A DNA stretch of 64,000 bases from NCBI RefSeq assembly GCF_002007205.1, contig NZ_LAZS01000006.1, forward strand, positions 310,001-374,000. The letters are read 5' to 3'. This DNA comes from Ensifer adhaerens (GTDB taxonomy: Bacteria; Pseudomonadota; Alphaproteobacteria; Rhizobiales; Rhizobiaceae). The translations under genes and the position numbers were made by a program. Positions 28,876 through 38,629 of the stretch are shown here, in pieces (the stretch's first letter is position 1; each line of letters begins with the position of its first letter). The notes beneath the pieces are model-generated. The model was not told the origin of the DNA and made no database searches. It saw only the letters and a list, made by a program, of their open reading frames with translations.

Positions 28876-28907
28876 CTCAAGCGGCGGGATGCGCCATTGG
28901 GGGACGA

Positions 28908-29204
28908 TCAATCGTGGCGGGCCCCTTTGAAGAAGAGGCTCGCCCGGTTCCGCGACGCGCGCGTCAGGTAGCTCGCCGGATTGTCGAAGAAGGGCGAGGT
29001 GATCGCCTCGCGCACGTCTTCTCGCTTCAGCCCCATGTCGAGGAGCTGGCGGTCATCCAGATCATTCAGACGGCCGATCGCGTAGCGATTGCGGAGTTGC
29101 TGCCATACGGACGTCAGCGTGCCTGTCACGCCGACGGCACGGGAGGCATAGGACTGCTTTCCTGCAACGAGGTCGAGATCGAGGGCGGGCTGGGTCGTGC
29201 GCAT
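28908..29204 (-). CDS. Small DUF1127 protein
   Basis: A 98-aa protein with an Arg-rich DUF1127 segment at about residues 34-66 (WQQLRNRYAIGRLNDLDDRQLLDMGLKREDVREA). Such proteins are abundant in alphaproteobacteria, respond to stress or nutrients, and at least some act with RNAs. The ATG at 29204 follows AAGGAGAATTGTC, so an ATG 11 codons upstream is rejected. It diverges from a LysR gene. In Brucella the LysR regulator VtlR activates small DUF1127 genes, so control by the neighbour is plausible. The 3' region is highly structured (see 28589-28907). Confidence 0.85.
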   Translation of the reverse strand: MRTTQPALDLDLVAGKQSYASRAVGVTGTLTSVWQQLRNRYAIGRLNDLDDRQLLDMGLKREDVREAITSPFFDNPASYLTRASRNRASLFFKGARHD

Positions 29205-29409
29205 GACAATTCTCCTTTCAGGCACGAAGAGGCCCATCCCCTGCGGGGGAGGTCAAACGCAGGGGCGGGCCAAAGAGTTTGGGATTCGCCGGCGAATTGC
29301 CGGCCGGGATCGATGAATTTGCCCCCAATTGATCGCAAATCCTTATTGATCAGTCCAACGAATGTTTTTAATGATATTCATCAAACAATCTTATGGATGC
29401 ATCACGGCC

Positions 29410-30360
29410 ATGTCCGCACCCCTTGATATCGACCAGCTCCAGACCTTTGTCGCGATCGCCGACACGGGCAGCTTCACCAAGGCGGCCGACCGGGTCTTCA
29501 AGACTCAATCCGCCGTTTCCATGCAGATGCGTCGCCTGGAAGAGCGCATCGGCAAGGCGCTCTTTATGAAGGACGGCCGCGGCAACCGGCTGACGGTCGA
29601 AGGCGACCGGCTACTCAATTTCGCCCGCCGCATGATCCGGCTCAACAACGAGGCGATCGCCTCCTTCGACGACAATCGCCTCGAAGGCACGCTCAGGATC
29701 GGCACGCCCGACGACTATGCCGACCGCTACATGCCAGAGATCATCATGCGGTTCGCGAAGACCCATCCGAACGTCGAGCTTTACATCGTCTGCGAGCCCT
29801 CCGTGGATCTCGCCGAGAAGATGGCCAAGGGCGACCTCGACATCGCGCTCGTCACCCATAATCCGCGTGCCCGCGCTTCGGACGTGGTGCGCACCGAGCC
29901 GCTCTGCTGGGTGGGCTCGATCAACCATCCGCTGCCCGAGAACGCGCCGATCCCGCTCGCCGTCGGCCGGCGCGACTGTCTGTGGCGGCAGGCGGCCTGC
30001 GCCGCCCTCGACGCCACCGGGCGCGAATACCAGATCCTGTTCACCAGCTGGTCGTCGACGGTCGTCGCGGCTGCCGTTCTTGCCGGCATGGCCGTGTCCG
30101 TCCTGCCGGAATCGGCTCTTCGTCCGGGCATGAAGGTACTGACGCTTGCCGACGGGTTCCCGGCGCTGGCGCCGGTGCAGATCGGCATCATGAAGCGGCC
30201 GGGGCTTTCGCCGTCGCTGTCGAATGCGATCAGCAACCACATCACCGCCTGCCTCGACAACATCACGCCGATCAGCGCCAATGACGACCTCGAGGCCGAC
30301 ATCAAGGGCTTCCCGCGTTATCCGCGCCTGAGGCAAAGCCACATGTTGCCGGGCTGGTAA
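29410..30360 (+). CDS. LysR-type transcriptional regulator, LsrB/VtlR-like
   Basis: A 316-aa LysR regulator with an N-terminal HTH (about residues 7-62: DTGSFTKAADRVFKTQSAVSMQMRRLEERIG) and a substrate-binding domain from about 90. The beginning MSAPLDIDQLQTF and the IGTPDDYADRYMPEI segment recall the LsrB/VtlR group of rhizobia and brucellae, but this is from memory and other LysR branches are possible. It is divergent from the DUF1127 gene across about 205 bp, where ATGATATTCAT (29371-29381) is a partly symmetric, LysR-box-like sequence. The ATG at 29410 is chosen from family alignment; the in-frame codon at 29362 would add 16 residues. Confidence 0.88.
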   Translation: MSAPLDIDQLQTFVAIADTGSFTKAADRVFKTQSAVSMQMRRLEERIGKALFMKDGRGNRLTVEGDRLLNFARRMIRLNNEAIASFDDNRLEGTLRIGTPDDYADRYMPEIIMRFAKTHPNVELYIVCEPSVDLAEKMAKGDLDIALVTHNPRARASDVVRTEPLCWVGSINHPLPENAPIPLAVGRRDCLWRQAACAALDATGREYQILFTSWSSTVVAAAVLAGMAVSVLPESALRPGMKVLTLADGFPALAPVQIGIMKRPGLSPSLSNAISNHITACLDNITPISANDDLEADIKGFPRYPRLRQSHMLPGW

Positions 30361-30382
30361 GAGCGAGATGCAGAGACCATAG

Positions 30383-30420
30383 AGGCCACGCACCGTGAGG
30401 TCCGTGGCCTTTTTCTTTTC
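30383..30420 (+). terminator. Terminator of the LysR gene
   Basis: The 8-bp stem AGGCCACG / CGTGGCCT with a 12-base loop is followed by TTTTCTTTTC on the + strand. Confidence 0.8.
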
Positions 30421-30447
30421 CGGGGGCGGGACGAGTACCCTCCCCGC

Positions 30448-31932
30448 CTATTCGGCAGCGGTGCTGACGGTCTCCGCCTCGTAGCCGTACGCCGCCTGAA
30501 GCGCCGCACGCACGCCGGCTTCATAATCCGGGTGGACGAGCTTGAAGTGCGCAAGCTGGCGCTCGACGATCAGGCCCGGTACGCCGCCCATCGCAGATGC
30601 GATGTTGGAAAACAGCCGCGCCTTCTGCCCGGCGTCGAACAGGTTGAACAACGCCCGCGGCTGGCTGTAGTCGTCGTTGCCGTCACGGTGATCAAAGCGG
30701 CCCATGTCGCCGCTGATGCGCAGCGGCGGCTCCATCGCGGACGGCTGCTCGACCGGACCGTTGAACGAATTCGGCTCGTAGTAGGCGTCCGGACTACCAG
30801 TCTGGATGCCGCCGAACGTGTTCATCTGGCCATCACGGTGATAGTGATGCACCGGGCATTTCGGCCGGTTGACCGGGATGTGCTCGTAGTGTGTGCCGAG
30901 CCGGTAGCGGTGAGCGTCGGCATAGGAGAAGAGCCGCGCCTGCAGCATCTTGTCCGGCGAAAAGCCGATGCCCGGCACGATGTTGGATGGCGAGAAGGCG
31001 GCGTTCTCGACCTCGGCAAAGTAGTTCTCCGGATTGCGGTTGAGTTCCAATACGCCGACCTCAATCGGCGGATAGTCCGCATGCGGCCACACCTTGGTGA
31101 CGTCGAAGGGATTGTAGGGGGTCTTTTCCGCCTCGAGTTCGGGCATGATCTGCACCTGAAGCGTCCAGCGCGGATAGTTGCCCTCCTCGATCGCGCCGTA
31201 GAGCGCTTCCTGATAGCTCTCGCGCGTCCGGCCGATCACGTCCGCAGCCTCGGCGTTCGTATAGTGCTTGTGGCCATGCTGGGTCTTGAAATGGAACTTG
31301 ACCCAATAGCGCTCGCCGGCATCTTTCCAGAGCGAGAAGGTGTGCGAGCCGTAGCCGTTCATGTGCAAGGGCGATACCGGACATCCGCGATCGGACATCA
31401 GGATCGTGACCTGATGCAGGCTCTCCGGCGAGAGCGACCAGAAATCCCACATGGCGGTTGCCGAGCGCAGGTTGGTCTTCGGGTGCCGTTTCTGGGTGTG
31501 GATGAAGTCCGGGAACTTGTAGGCATCGCGGACGAAGAAGATCGGTGTGTTGTTACCCACGAGGTCCCAGTTGCCCTCAGGCGTATAGAACTTCAGCGCG
31601 AAGCCGCGCACGTCGCGTTCGGCGTCGGCAGCGCCCAGTTCACCGGCAACGGTCGAGAAACGCGCCAGCATCGGCGTTTCGGCCCCCGGCTGCAAAACCT
31701 TGGCCTTGGTGTATTTCGAGATATCGCCTGTTATCTTCAGCGTGCCATAGGCGCCCCAGCCCTTGGCGTGCACGGCGCGCTCGGGAATGCGCTCGCGGTT
31801 TTGATGCGACAGCTTCTCGATAAGCTGGTAGTCCTGCATCATGACGCCGCCGCGCGGGCCGGCCGTCAGCGAGTTCTGGTTGTCCGGCACCGGCGCACCG
31901 GCGCTCGTCGTCAATATGGGTCGATCAGACAT
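30448..31932 (-). CDS. katA: Monofunctional haem catalase
   Basis: A 494-aa small-subunit catalase that dismutates hydrogen peroxide. The distal haem residues His55 (RAVHAKGWG) and Asn128 ([10 protein letters not shown]) and the proximal haem-ligand Tyr337 ([14 protein letters not shown]) are all present. The start has AGGAGGACACG upstream. It is divergent from oxyR with 188 bp between, the classic arrangement in Sinorhizobium, where OxyR controls katA in response to peroxide. Confidence 0.97.
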   Translation of the reverse strand: MSDRPILTTSAGAPVPDNQNSLTAGPRGGVMMQDYQLIEKLSHQNRERIPERAVHAKGWGAYGTLKITGDISKYTKAKVLQPGAETPMLARFSTVAGELGAADAERDVRGFALKFYTPEGNWDLVGNNTPIFFVRDAYKFPDFIHTQKRHPKTNLRSATAMWDFWSLSPESLHQVTILMSDRGCPVSPLHMNGYGSHTFSLWKDAGERYWVKFHFKTQHGHKHYTNAEAADVIGRTRESYQEALYGAIEEGNYPRWTLQVQIMPELEAEKTPYNPFDVTKVWPHADYPPIEVGVLELNRNPENYFAEVENAAFSPSNIVPGIGFSPDKMLQARLFSYADAHRYRLGTHYEHIPVNRPKCPVHHYHRDGQMNTFGGIQTGSPDAYYEPNSFNGPVEQPSAMEPPLRISGDMGRFDHRDGNDDYSQPRALFNLFDAGQKARLFSNIASAMGGVPGLIVERQLAHFKLVHPDYEAGVRAALQAAYGYEAETVSTAAE

Positions 31933-32104
31933 CGTGTCCTCCTGTCAAAAGATTTCGCGCCCGGGAGATCGGACAGGGCTGCCCGATCGCAGCTTGAGGC
32001 GCTGCCGGCCGCAAACTGCGCGGCGATCAAAGCCCGAACGCTCTGGCAAGAGGTTTTTCCCACAGCGCCTCGATAATCTCCAATTGCATAAAAATTAAAA
32101 ATCG

Positions 32105-32119
32105 ATAGGATTTTCCTAT
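32105..32119. promoter_or_regulatory. OxyR-type box ATAG-N7-CTAT in the katA/oxyR gap
   Basis: ATAG (32105-32108) and CTAT (32116-32119) are separated by seven bases, the OxyR half-operator. The box ends one base before the oxyR ATG and overlaps its ribosome site (AGGA), which fits autorepression. A second half-operator 7 bp away on either side was not found. Confidence 0.65.
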
Positions 32120-32120
32120 T

Positions 32121-33032
32121 ATGCTTACACTTCGACAGATGCGCTATTTCGAGGCGCTTGCCTCCGCTCGCCACTTCGGCAAGGCGGCCGAACTCGTCCA
32201 TGTCAGCCAGCCGGCGCTCTCCGCCCAGATCATGGAAATGGAGAACCACCTGGGCGTAAAGCTCGTCGAGCGCAGCCGCAGCGGCATCTTCCTCACGCGC
32301 AAGGGCGAGGAAGTGCTGGCCCGGACCCGCGCCATCCTCGCCGAGGTGGATCAACTGGAGCTCAGCGCACGCGCCAGTTCCGGCACGCTCGAAGGGCGGA
32401 TCCGCATCGGCGTCATCCCGACACTCGCCCCCTATCTCGTACCGCGGCTGGTGCCGCACCTGCGCCGCGTTTATCCGGCGATCGAGATCGAACTGAAGGA
32501 GTCGGTGACGTCAAGACTGGTCGCCGATCTCGGCGAGGGCCTGCTCGATGCCGTCGTCGCCGCCTTGCCGATCGAAACCGACGGGCTTTCGACGAAACCG
32601 CTCTTCTCCGACCGCTTCTACATGGCAATGGCGGATGACGAGCGAAACATCCTGATGTCGCCGCTGACCGAAGATCAGGTGGATGTCGAACAGTTGCTGC
32701 TGCTCGAGGAAGGCCATTGCTTGCGCGACCAGGCGCTCGCCGTCTGCAGCACCGCGGGCAAACGACGCCTCGTTTCGTTCGGCGCCACCTCGATGACGAC
32801 GCTGCTGCAGATGGTCGCCAACGGCATGGGCATGACGCTCATCCCCGAAATCGCCATTCCAACCGAGGCGGCCCGCAACTCCATCCGCATCGTGCCCTTC
32901 GCCGCACCCGAGCCGGCGCGCGAAATCGGCCTCGTCTGGCGGCGCAGCAGCGCGCGCGAGCGCGACATGGAAGCGCTCGCCGCGGCGATCAGCGGCTGCG
33001 CCGACGACATTCTCCAGGCAGCCGCGGCCTGA
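32121..33032 (+). CDS. oxyR: Hydrogen peroxide-sensing regulator OxyR
   Basis: A 303-aa LysR-family activator. The HTH is at about residues 5-60 (ARHFGKAAELVHVSQPALSAQIMEME). The two redox cysteines are Cys200 and Cys209 (GHCLRDQALAVC), matching Cys199/Cys208 of E. coli OxyR. Oxidation to a disulfide switches on peroxide defence genes; the divergent katA is the likely main target. The start codon lies directly after an OxyR-type box. Confidence 0.95.
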   Translation: MLTLRQMRYFEALASARHFGKAAELVHVSQPALSAQIMEMENHLGVKLVERSRSGIFLTRKGEEVLARTRAILAEVDQLELSARASSGTLEGRIRIGVIPTLAPYLVPRLVPHLRRVYPAIEIELKESVTSRLVADLGEGLLDAVVAALPIETDGLSTKPLFSDRFYMAMADDERNILMSPLTEDQVDVEQLLLLEEGHCLRDQALAVCSTAGKRRLVSFGATSMTTLLQMVANGMGMTLIPEIAIPTEAARNSIRIVPFAAPEPAREIGLVWRRSSARERDMEALAAAISGCADDILQAAAA

Positions 33033-33034
33033 GC

Positions 33035-33910
33035 TCAGGCGAGTTTGGTCTTCAGGAACTCCACCGTCCGGCTCCAGGCGAGGTCCGCTGCGGCCTTGTC
33101 GTAACGGGCAGCCGACGTGTCGTTGTTGAAGGCGTGGTTGACGCCGTCATAAACATAGATGGTCGCGTCCTTGCCATCGTCCTTCAACGCCTTCTGGTAG
33201 GCCTCGATACCGGCGTTGATGCGCTCGTCGAGCCCGGCATAGTGCAGCAGCAAGGCGGCCTTGATCTTTGGCACATCCTCGGCCTTGGGCTGGGCGCCGT
33301 AATAGGCAACGCCCGCCTTCAGGTCCGGCGAGCCGACTGCCAGCCGGTTGACGAGACCACCGCCCCAGCAGAAGCCGATGGCGCCGACCTTGCCGGTCGA
33401 TTGCGCGTGTCCTTCGAGAAACGCCACAGTCGCAGCCGCATTCGCCGTCGTTGCGGCGGCATCGAGCGCGCCGATCATCTCGCGTGCCTTATCCTCGTCC
33501 GTCGGTGTTCCGCCCGCAGGCGACAGGAAATCCGGGGCCAGCGCCAGGAAGCCTTCCAGCGCCATGCGCCGCGCGACGTCGCGGATATGCGGGTTCAGCC
33601 CGCGGTTCTCGTGAATGACGATGACGGCCGGTAGCTTGCCGCCCGCCTCGGCCGGGCGGACGAGATAACCTTTCATGTCGCCGCCGGCGCCGGGATAAGA
33701 GATATCCTCGCCCGTGACGCGGCTATCGGTCGGGGCGACGATTTCCGCCTTGGCGCCGTTGGCGGCCAGCAGTGGCGCGATCGCGGCGGCTGCAGCAGCC
33801 GAACCGGCCAGTCCGGTGAGCTTTTCCATGAAACGACGGCGGTCGAGGGTCAGATGCGTGTATTCGTCATAGGCATCGACCATCGCCTGGGTGATTTTCG
33901 GTTCCTGCAT
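33035..33910 (-). CDS. Exported dienelactone hydrolase family protein (YghX-like)
   Basis: A 291-aa alpha/beta hydrolase. Residues 1-55 include a twin-arginine-like signal (DRRRFMEKLTG then an Ala-rich hydrophobic stretch ending AKA). The catalytic triad of dienelactone hydrolases can be placed at Cys181 (GFCWGGG), Asp228 (YAGLDER) and His259 (GVNHAF), with the partner Glu101 (IHENRG). The substrate is not known; relatives cleave lactones or esters. It converges on oxyR with only two bases between the stop codons. Confidence 0.9.
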   Translation of the reverse strand: MQEPKITQAMVDAYDEYTHLTLDRRRFMEKLTGLAGSAAAAAAIAPLLAANGAKAEIVAPTDSRVTGEDISYPGAGGDMKGYLVRPAEAGGKLPAVIVIHENRGLNPHIRDVARRMALEGFLALAPDFLSPAGGTPTDEDKAREMIGALDAAATTANAAATVAFLEGHAQSTGKVGAIGFCWGGGLVNRLAVGSPDLKAGVAYYGAQPKAEDVPKIKAALLLHYAGLDERINAGIEAYQKALKDDGKDATIYVYDGVNHAFNNDTSAARYDKAAADLAWSRTVEFLKTKLA

Positions 33911-34032
33911 GTCGGCCTCCTTCGGTTCTTATCTCCCGCGGCGGCAGACAGAACCGCCCGCGACAGAATAAGTCGGCGGGCGGGATCGAACAGACAAACT
34001 TGCGTTACCGCTTCGTGTTTCCTCCTGAACGG

Positions 34033-35061
34033 TCAGCCGTTGAGGTCGAGCACGATGCGACCGTCGATCTTGCCCTCCTCCATACGTTTGAAGATCGCGT
34101 TGATGTTTTCGATCTTGTCCCAGGTGAAGTGCGAGGCGACCTTGCCCTCGCCGGCAAATTCCAGCGATTCCTCGAGATCCTGGCGCGTGCCGACGATCGA
34201 GCCGCGGATGGTGATGCGCTTCAGCACCGTGTCGAAGATCGGCAGGCACATCTGACCCGGCGGCAGGCCGACCAGCGCCATCGTCCCCTTGGAGCGCAGC
34301 ATGTTGAAGGCCTGCTCCATCGCCTTCGGTGCAACGGCCGTGACCAATGCGCCATGGACGCCGCCGGTCGCATCTCGCACCTGTTCGACCGCGTCCTTGT
34401 CGCGCGCGTCGACGACGAGGTCCGCGCCGAGTTTTCTTGCGAGTTCCAGCTTGTCCGGGAAGATGTCGACGGCGGCGACATGCATGCCCATCGCCTTGGC
34501 ATATTGCACGGCCATGTGGCCGAGGCCGCCGATACCGGAAACCAATGCCCATTCGCCCGGACGTACCTCGGTTTCCTTCAGGCCCTTATAGACGGTGACG
34601 CCGGCGCAGAGGATCGGGGCAGCCGGTCCAAATTCGAGTTTGTCCGGCAGGCGGCCGACGAAGTCCGGATCGGCGAGCCCGTACTGGGCAAAGGTACCGT
34701 TGACCGAATAGCCGGTATTCTGCTGGCTGCCGCAGAGCGTCTCCCAGCCGGTGCGGCAAGGCGTGCAGCCGCCGCAGGCCGTGTGCAGCCACGGCACGCC
34801 GACGCGGTCGCCTTCCTTCAGCCGCGCAACGCCGCTGCCGAGCTTGGCGACATAGCCGACACCTTCGTGTCCGGGAATGAATGGCGGCTTCGGCTTGACC
34901 GGCCAATCGCCGTTGGCGGCGTGCAGGTCCGTGTGGCACACGCCCGTCGCCTCGTATTTGATCAGCACCTGGCCGGGACCCGGCTCCGGTATCGGCACAT
35001 CCTCGATTACCAGCGGCTTGCCGAATTCGCGCACCACGGCGGCTTTCATCGTTGCGGTCAT
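34033..35061 (-). CDS. adhP: Zinc-dependent alcohol dehydrogenase
   Basis: A 342-aa NAD-dependent medium-chain dehydrogenase. The catalytic zinc ligands are Cys42 (GVCHTD) and His65 (PGHEGVG). The structural zinc is bound by Cys96, Cys99, Cys102 and Cys110 (CGGCTPCRTGWETLC). The NAD fold motif is GIGGLGHMAVQYAK. The pattern HAANGDWPVKPKPPFIPGHEG is typical of the AdhP/ethanol-type group. The ATG at 35061 follows GGAGGACGAG; an ATG nine codons earlier is not used. Confidence 0.94.
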   Translation of the reverse strand: MTATMKAAVVREFGKPLVIEDVPIPEPGPGQVLIKYEATGVCHTDLHAANGDWPVKPKPPFIPGHEGVGYVAKLGSGVARLKEGDRVGVPWLHTACGGCTPCRTGWETLCGSQQNTGYSVNGTFAQYGLADPDFVGRLPDKLEFGPAAPILCAGVTVYKGLKETEVRPGEWALVSGIGGLGHMAVQYAKAMGMHVAAVDIFPDKLELARKLGADLVVDARDKDAVEQVRDATGGVHGALVTAVAPKAMEQAFNMLRSKGTMALVGLPPGQMCLPIFDTVLKRITIRGSIVGTRQDLEESLEFAGEGKVASHFTWDKIENINAIFKRMEEGKIDGRIVLDLNG

Positions 35062-35247
35062 CTCGTCCTCCGATGCGTTGTTGCCCAACGTCGACGCAAG
35101 ACCGCCGCCTCGTTGCGAGGCCCACGGTCACGCTAACGGCAGCAAGATTACTCCCAAAAGCGATGGAGGGCATTTGACACGCATCAAGGCGCGACGATCG
35201 ATGTGAAAATTGTCTCAGATTTGAGTCAGATAGCGGGCCGCAACAGC

Positions 35248-35664
35248 TCAGCTCATCACCATCCAGACGGCAAGCCACACCCACATGGCAAACAGCGTCG
35301 CGACGCCGCCCATGAACAGCGGCCGACGATAGCGGATGCGGTTGCTGGTGACATGCACGAAGGCGTGCGCATAGCGCAAGAGGACGAAGAGCCAGGCGAG
35401 CGCAAGCGAGGCGATGTTGTCCGCTTCGGTGATATAGAGCAGCACGCAGCAGACGTAGAACAGAACCGGCAGCTCGAACTGGTTGGCGATGCTGTTCTTC
35501 ACCACCAGGCTTTCGCCCGGTTCGTCGCGGTTTTCGCGAAACTGGGCGGCGTTCGCCTTACCGGCGCGCACCAGCCCCATCCGGCGGAAGGAGAGAAGGG
35601 CGTAAAGGCAGAAGACGAGAAACACGTGGGCCACGATCGGCCAGAAGATCTCGAAACCCGTCAT
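35248..35664 (-). CDS. MAPEG family membrane protein
   Basis: A 138-aa inner-membrane protein with about four transmembrane helices. The MAPEG pattern is seen in NSIANQFELPVLFYV and RYAHAFVHVTSNRIRYR. Eukaryotic relatives are glutathione transferases or peroxidases; bacterial members are often of unknown activity. The start has GGGAGTAGGCG upstream. Confidence 0.88.
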   Translation of the reverse strand: MTGFEIFWPIVAHVFLVFCLYALLSFRRMGLVRAGKANAAQFRENRDEPGESLVVKNSIANQFELPVLFYVCCVLLYITEADNIASLALAWLFVLLRYAHAFVHVTSNRIRYRRPLFMGGVATLFAMWVWLAVWMVMS

Positions 35665-35691
35665 TACGCCTACTCCCTCAAATATGCCTAC

Positions 35692-35732
35692 GCTAAAAAG
35701 ACAGAGGGCGCCGCGAGATCACGCGGCGCCCT
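35692..35732 (-). terminator. Terminator of guaB
   Basis: A perfect 10-bp stem (GGGCGCCGCG / CGCGGCGCCC, 35706-35731) is followed on the minus strand by TCTGTCTTTTT. It lies 18 bp after the guaB stop. Confidence 0.75.
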
Positions 35733-35749
35733 TCGAAATGCAAGCGCGA

Positions 35750-37264
<1,515 letters not shown>

Positions 37265-37455
37265 TCAAATAGCGAAAACCCCCGGGGACGGGCTGCGATT
37301 TGTCCACCGGGCGACTTCAAAGCGTGTCTTGGAAGTTGGCGAGGGCTCGTAACACGGATATGTCAGGATGAAAATAGCCAAAGCCGGGAAATGTCCCGCC
37401 TTCGGCCGATATTTGTTGCAGAGCAGCATTTTCGCACGATTGGACCGGGAACCGT

Positions 37456-38442
37456 TCAGATATCGAGCTGGTAGCTGACGGGCACGAAGCGGTAACCCTC
37501 GCCCTGCTTCTCGACGAAACCGACGGCCGGAAACGGCATGTGGTAGCCGATGAAGGGCAACCGTTCGCTGGCGATCATGTCGAACACCCGACGGCGCGTT
37601 TCCGCGGCCTTCGCCTTGTCCATGTCGAAGCGCACTTCCCAGTCGGGGCGCTGCAGCGACAGCACATAATGGTTGGCGGTATCGGCCGTCAGCATCAGCG
37701 CCTTGCCGTCGGAATCCAGACGAAATACCATGTGCCCCGGCGAATGGCCGAAGGCGGCAATGGCTGATATGCCGGGCACGACCGCGGCGCCGTCGCCGAT
37801 GAAGGTGGTCTTTTCCGCCAGTGGCACGACCTTTTCCAGCACGGCCTTGTGGCCGTTTTCCGCCGGCGTTCCGGCGCGCGCCGGATCCTTCCAGAAGGCG
37901 TATTCGACTTCGCCCATCACAAAGCGGGCATTGGCGAAAGCCGGCTGACCGGCCTCCATGAGGCCGCCGATGTGATCGCCATGCATATGGGTCACCACGA
38001 CAACGGACACCTGTTCCGGCGAATAGCCGGCGGCGCGGATGCCGTCGAGCAGACGGCCAGCGCCAGCTTCGCGACCGCCCTCACCCATGCCCGTGTCGAA
38101 GAGCACGAGGTCCGATCCGGTATCGACGAGGACAGGCGAATAGCTGTTGAGCAGGACATCCGTCGGCAAAAAATTCTGCTGCAGCAGGTCGGCCACCGCC
38201 TGCTGCGGCTGGTTGGTGCCGTAGGTCTCGTGCGGCTTGTCGCTGACGCGCGTGCCGTCATTGATGGCGATGACCTTGAAGGCGCCAAGCTTGAGAGATC
38301 GGATCGGGGGAGCGTTTATCATTTCGCTGTTTTCCATTTTTTCCTGGGCCACCGCAACGCCCGTCAGCAGCGACGGCGCCGCAAGCACGCCAAGCGTGCC
38401 CGCCCCCATCAAGGTCCGACGCTTCATCGACATCTCACTCAT
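37456..38442 (-). CDS. Exported MBL-fold metallohydrolase
   Basis: A 328-aa metallo-beta-lactamase-fold protein. An N-terminal signal with KRRTLMGAGTLG and an Ala-rich segment ends VAVAQ near residue 33, possibly Tat-dependent. The metal site H-x-H-x-D-H is at 152-157 (HMHGDH), with further ligands in FGHSPGHM and near the C-terminal GYHMPF. Relatives include quorum-quenching lactonases, arylsulfatases and other hydrolases; the true substrate is unknown. The ATG at 38442 has AAGGGA upstream. It is divergent from an MFS exporter gene. Confidence 0.88.
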   Translation of the reverse strand: MSEMSMKRRTLMGAGTLGVLAAPSLLTGVAVAQEKMENSEMINAPPIRSLKLGAFKVIAINDGTRVSDKPHETYGTNQPQQAVADLLQQNFLPTDVLLNSYSPVLVDTGSDLVLFDTGMGEGGREAGAGRLLDGIRAAGYSPEQVSVVVVTHMHGDHIGGLMEAGQPAFANARFVMGEVEYAFWKDPARAGTPAENGHKAVLEKVVPLAEKTTFIGDGAAVVPGISAIAAFGHSPGHMVFRLDSDGKALMLTADTANHYVLSLQRPDWEVRFDMDKAKAAETRRRVFDMIASERLPFIGYHMPFPAVGFVEKQGEGYRFVPVSYQLDI

Positions 38443-38629
38443 GGTCCAATCCCTTTTCCCTGTTGGATCCGTTGCCGGGACAGGCAACTGGGCCAGAACT
38501 AGCGTCTTGACAGCAAAGGCCAGTCGGGATCACAGGCTTTTGATCCGCAATCACCGGTTTCGCCCCGACAAAAGCCATCACCGGCACTATTAGCTTCTGC
38601 CTATCGCCGACCGTCCGAAGCATCGATTC

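Larger units (their letters stand above)
28589..28907 (-). other. Structured 3' region downstream of the DUF1127 gene, read on the minus strand
   Basis: On the minus strand, after the DUF1127 stop, come in order: a 26-codon ORF (28875-28795), a 13-bp perfect hairpin inside it (28823-28863, 15-base loop), a second hairpin with 7-bp stem (28741-28765), and a terminator (28692-28735). There is no minus-strand gene beyond the terminator; the next gene is DUF937-like on the plus strand. Bases 28589-28691 show nothing else. The arrangement is that of an mRNA 3' region or a processed small RNA. Confidence 0.55.

Noticed and set aside
28718-28930. A + strand ORF across the structured region after the DUF1127 gene
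   Set aside because: It reads through the minus-strand terminator and hairpins, has no ribosome site and no protein-like composition.
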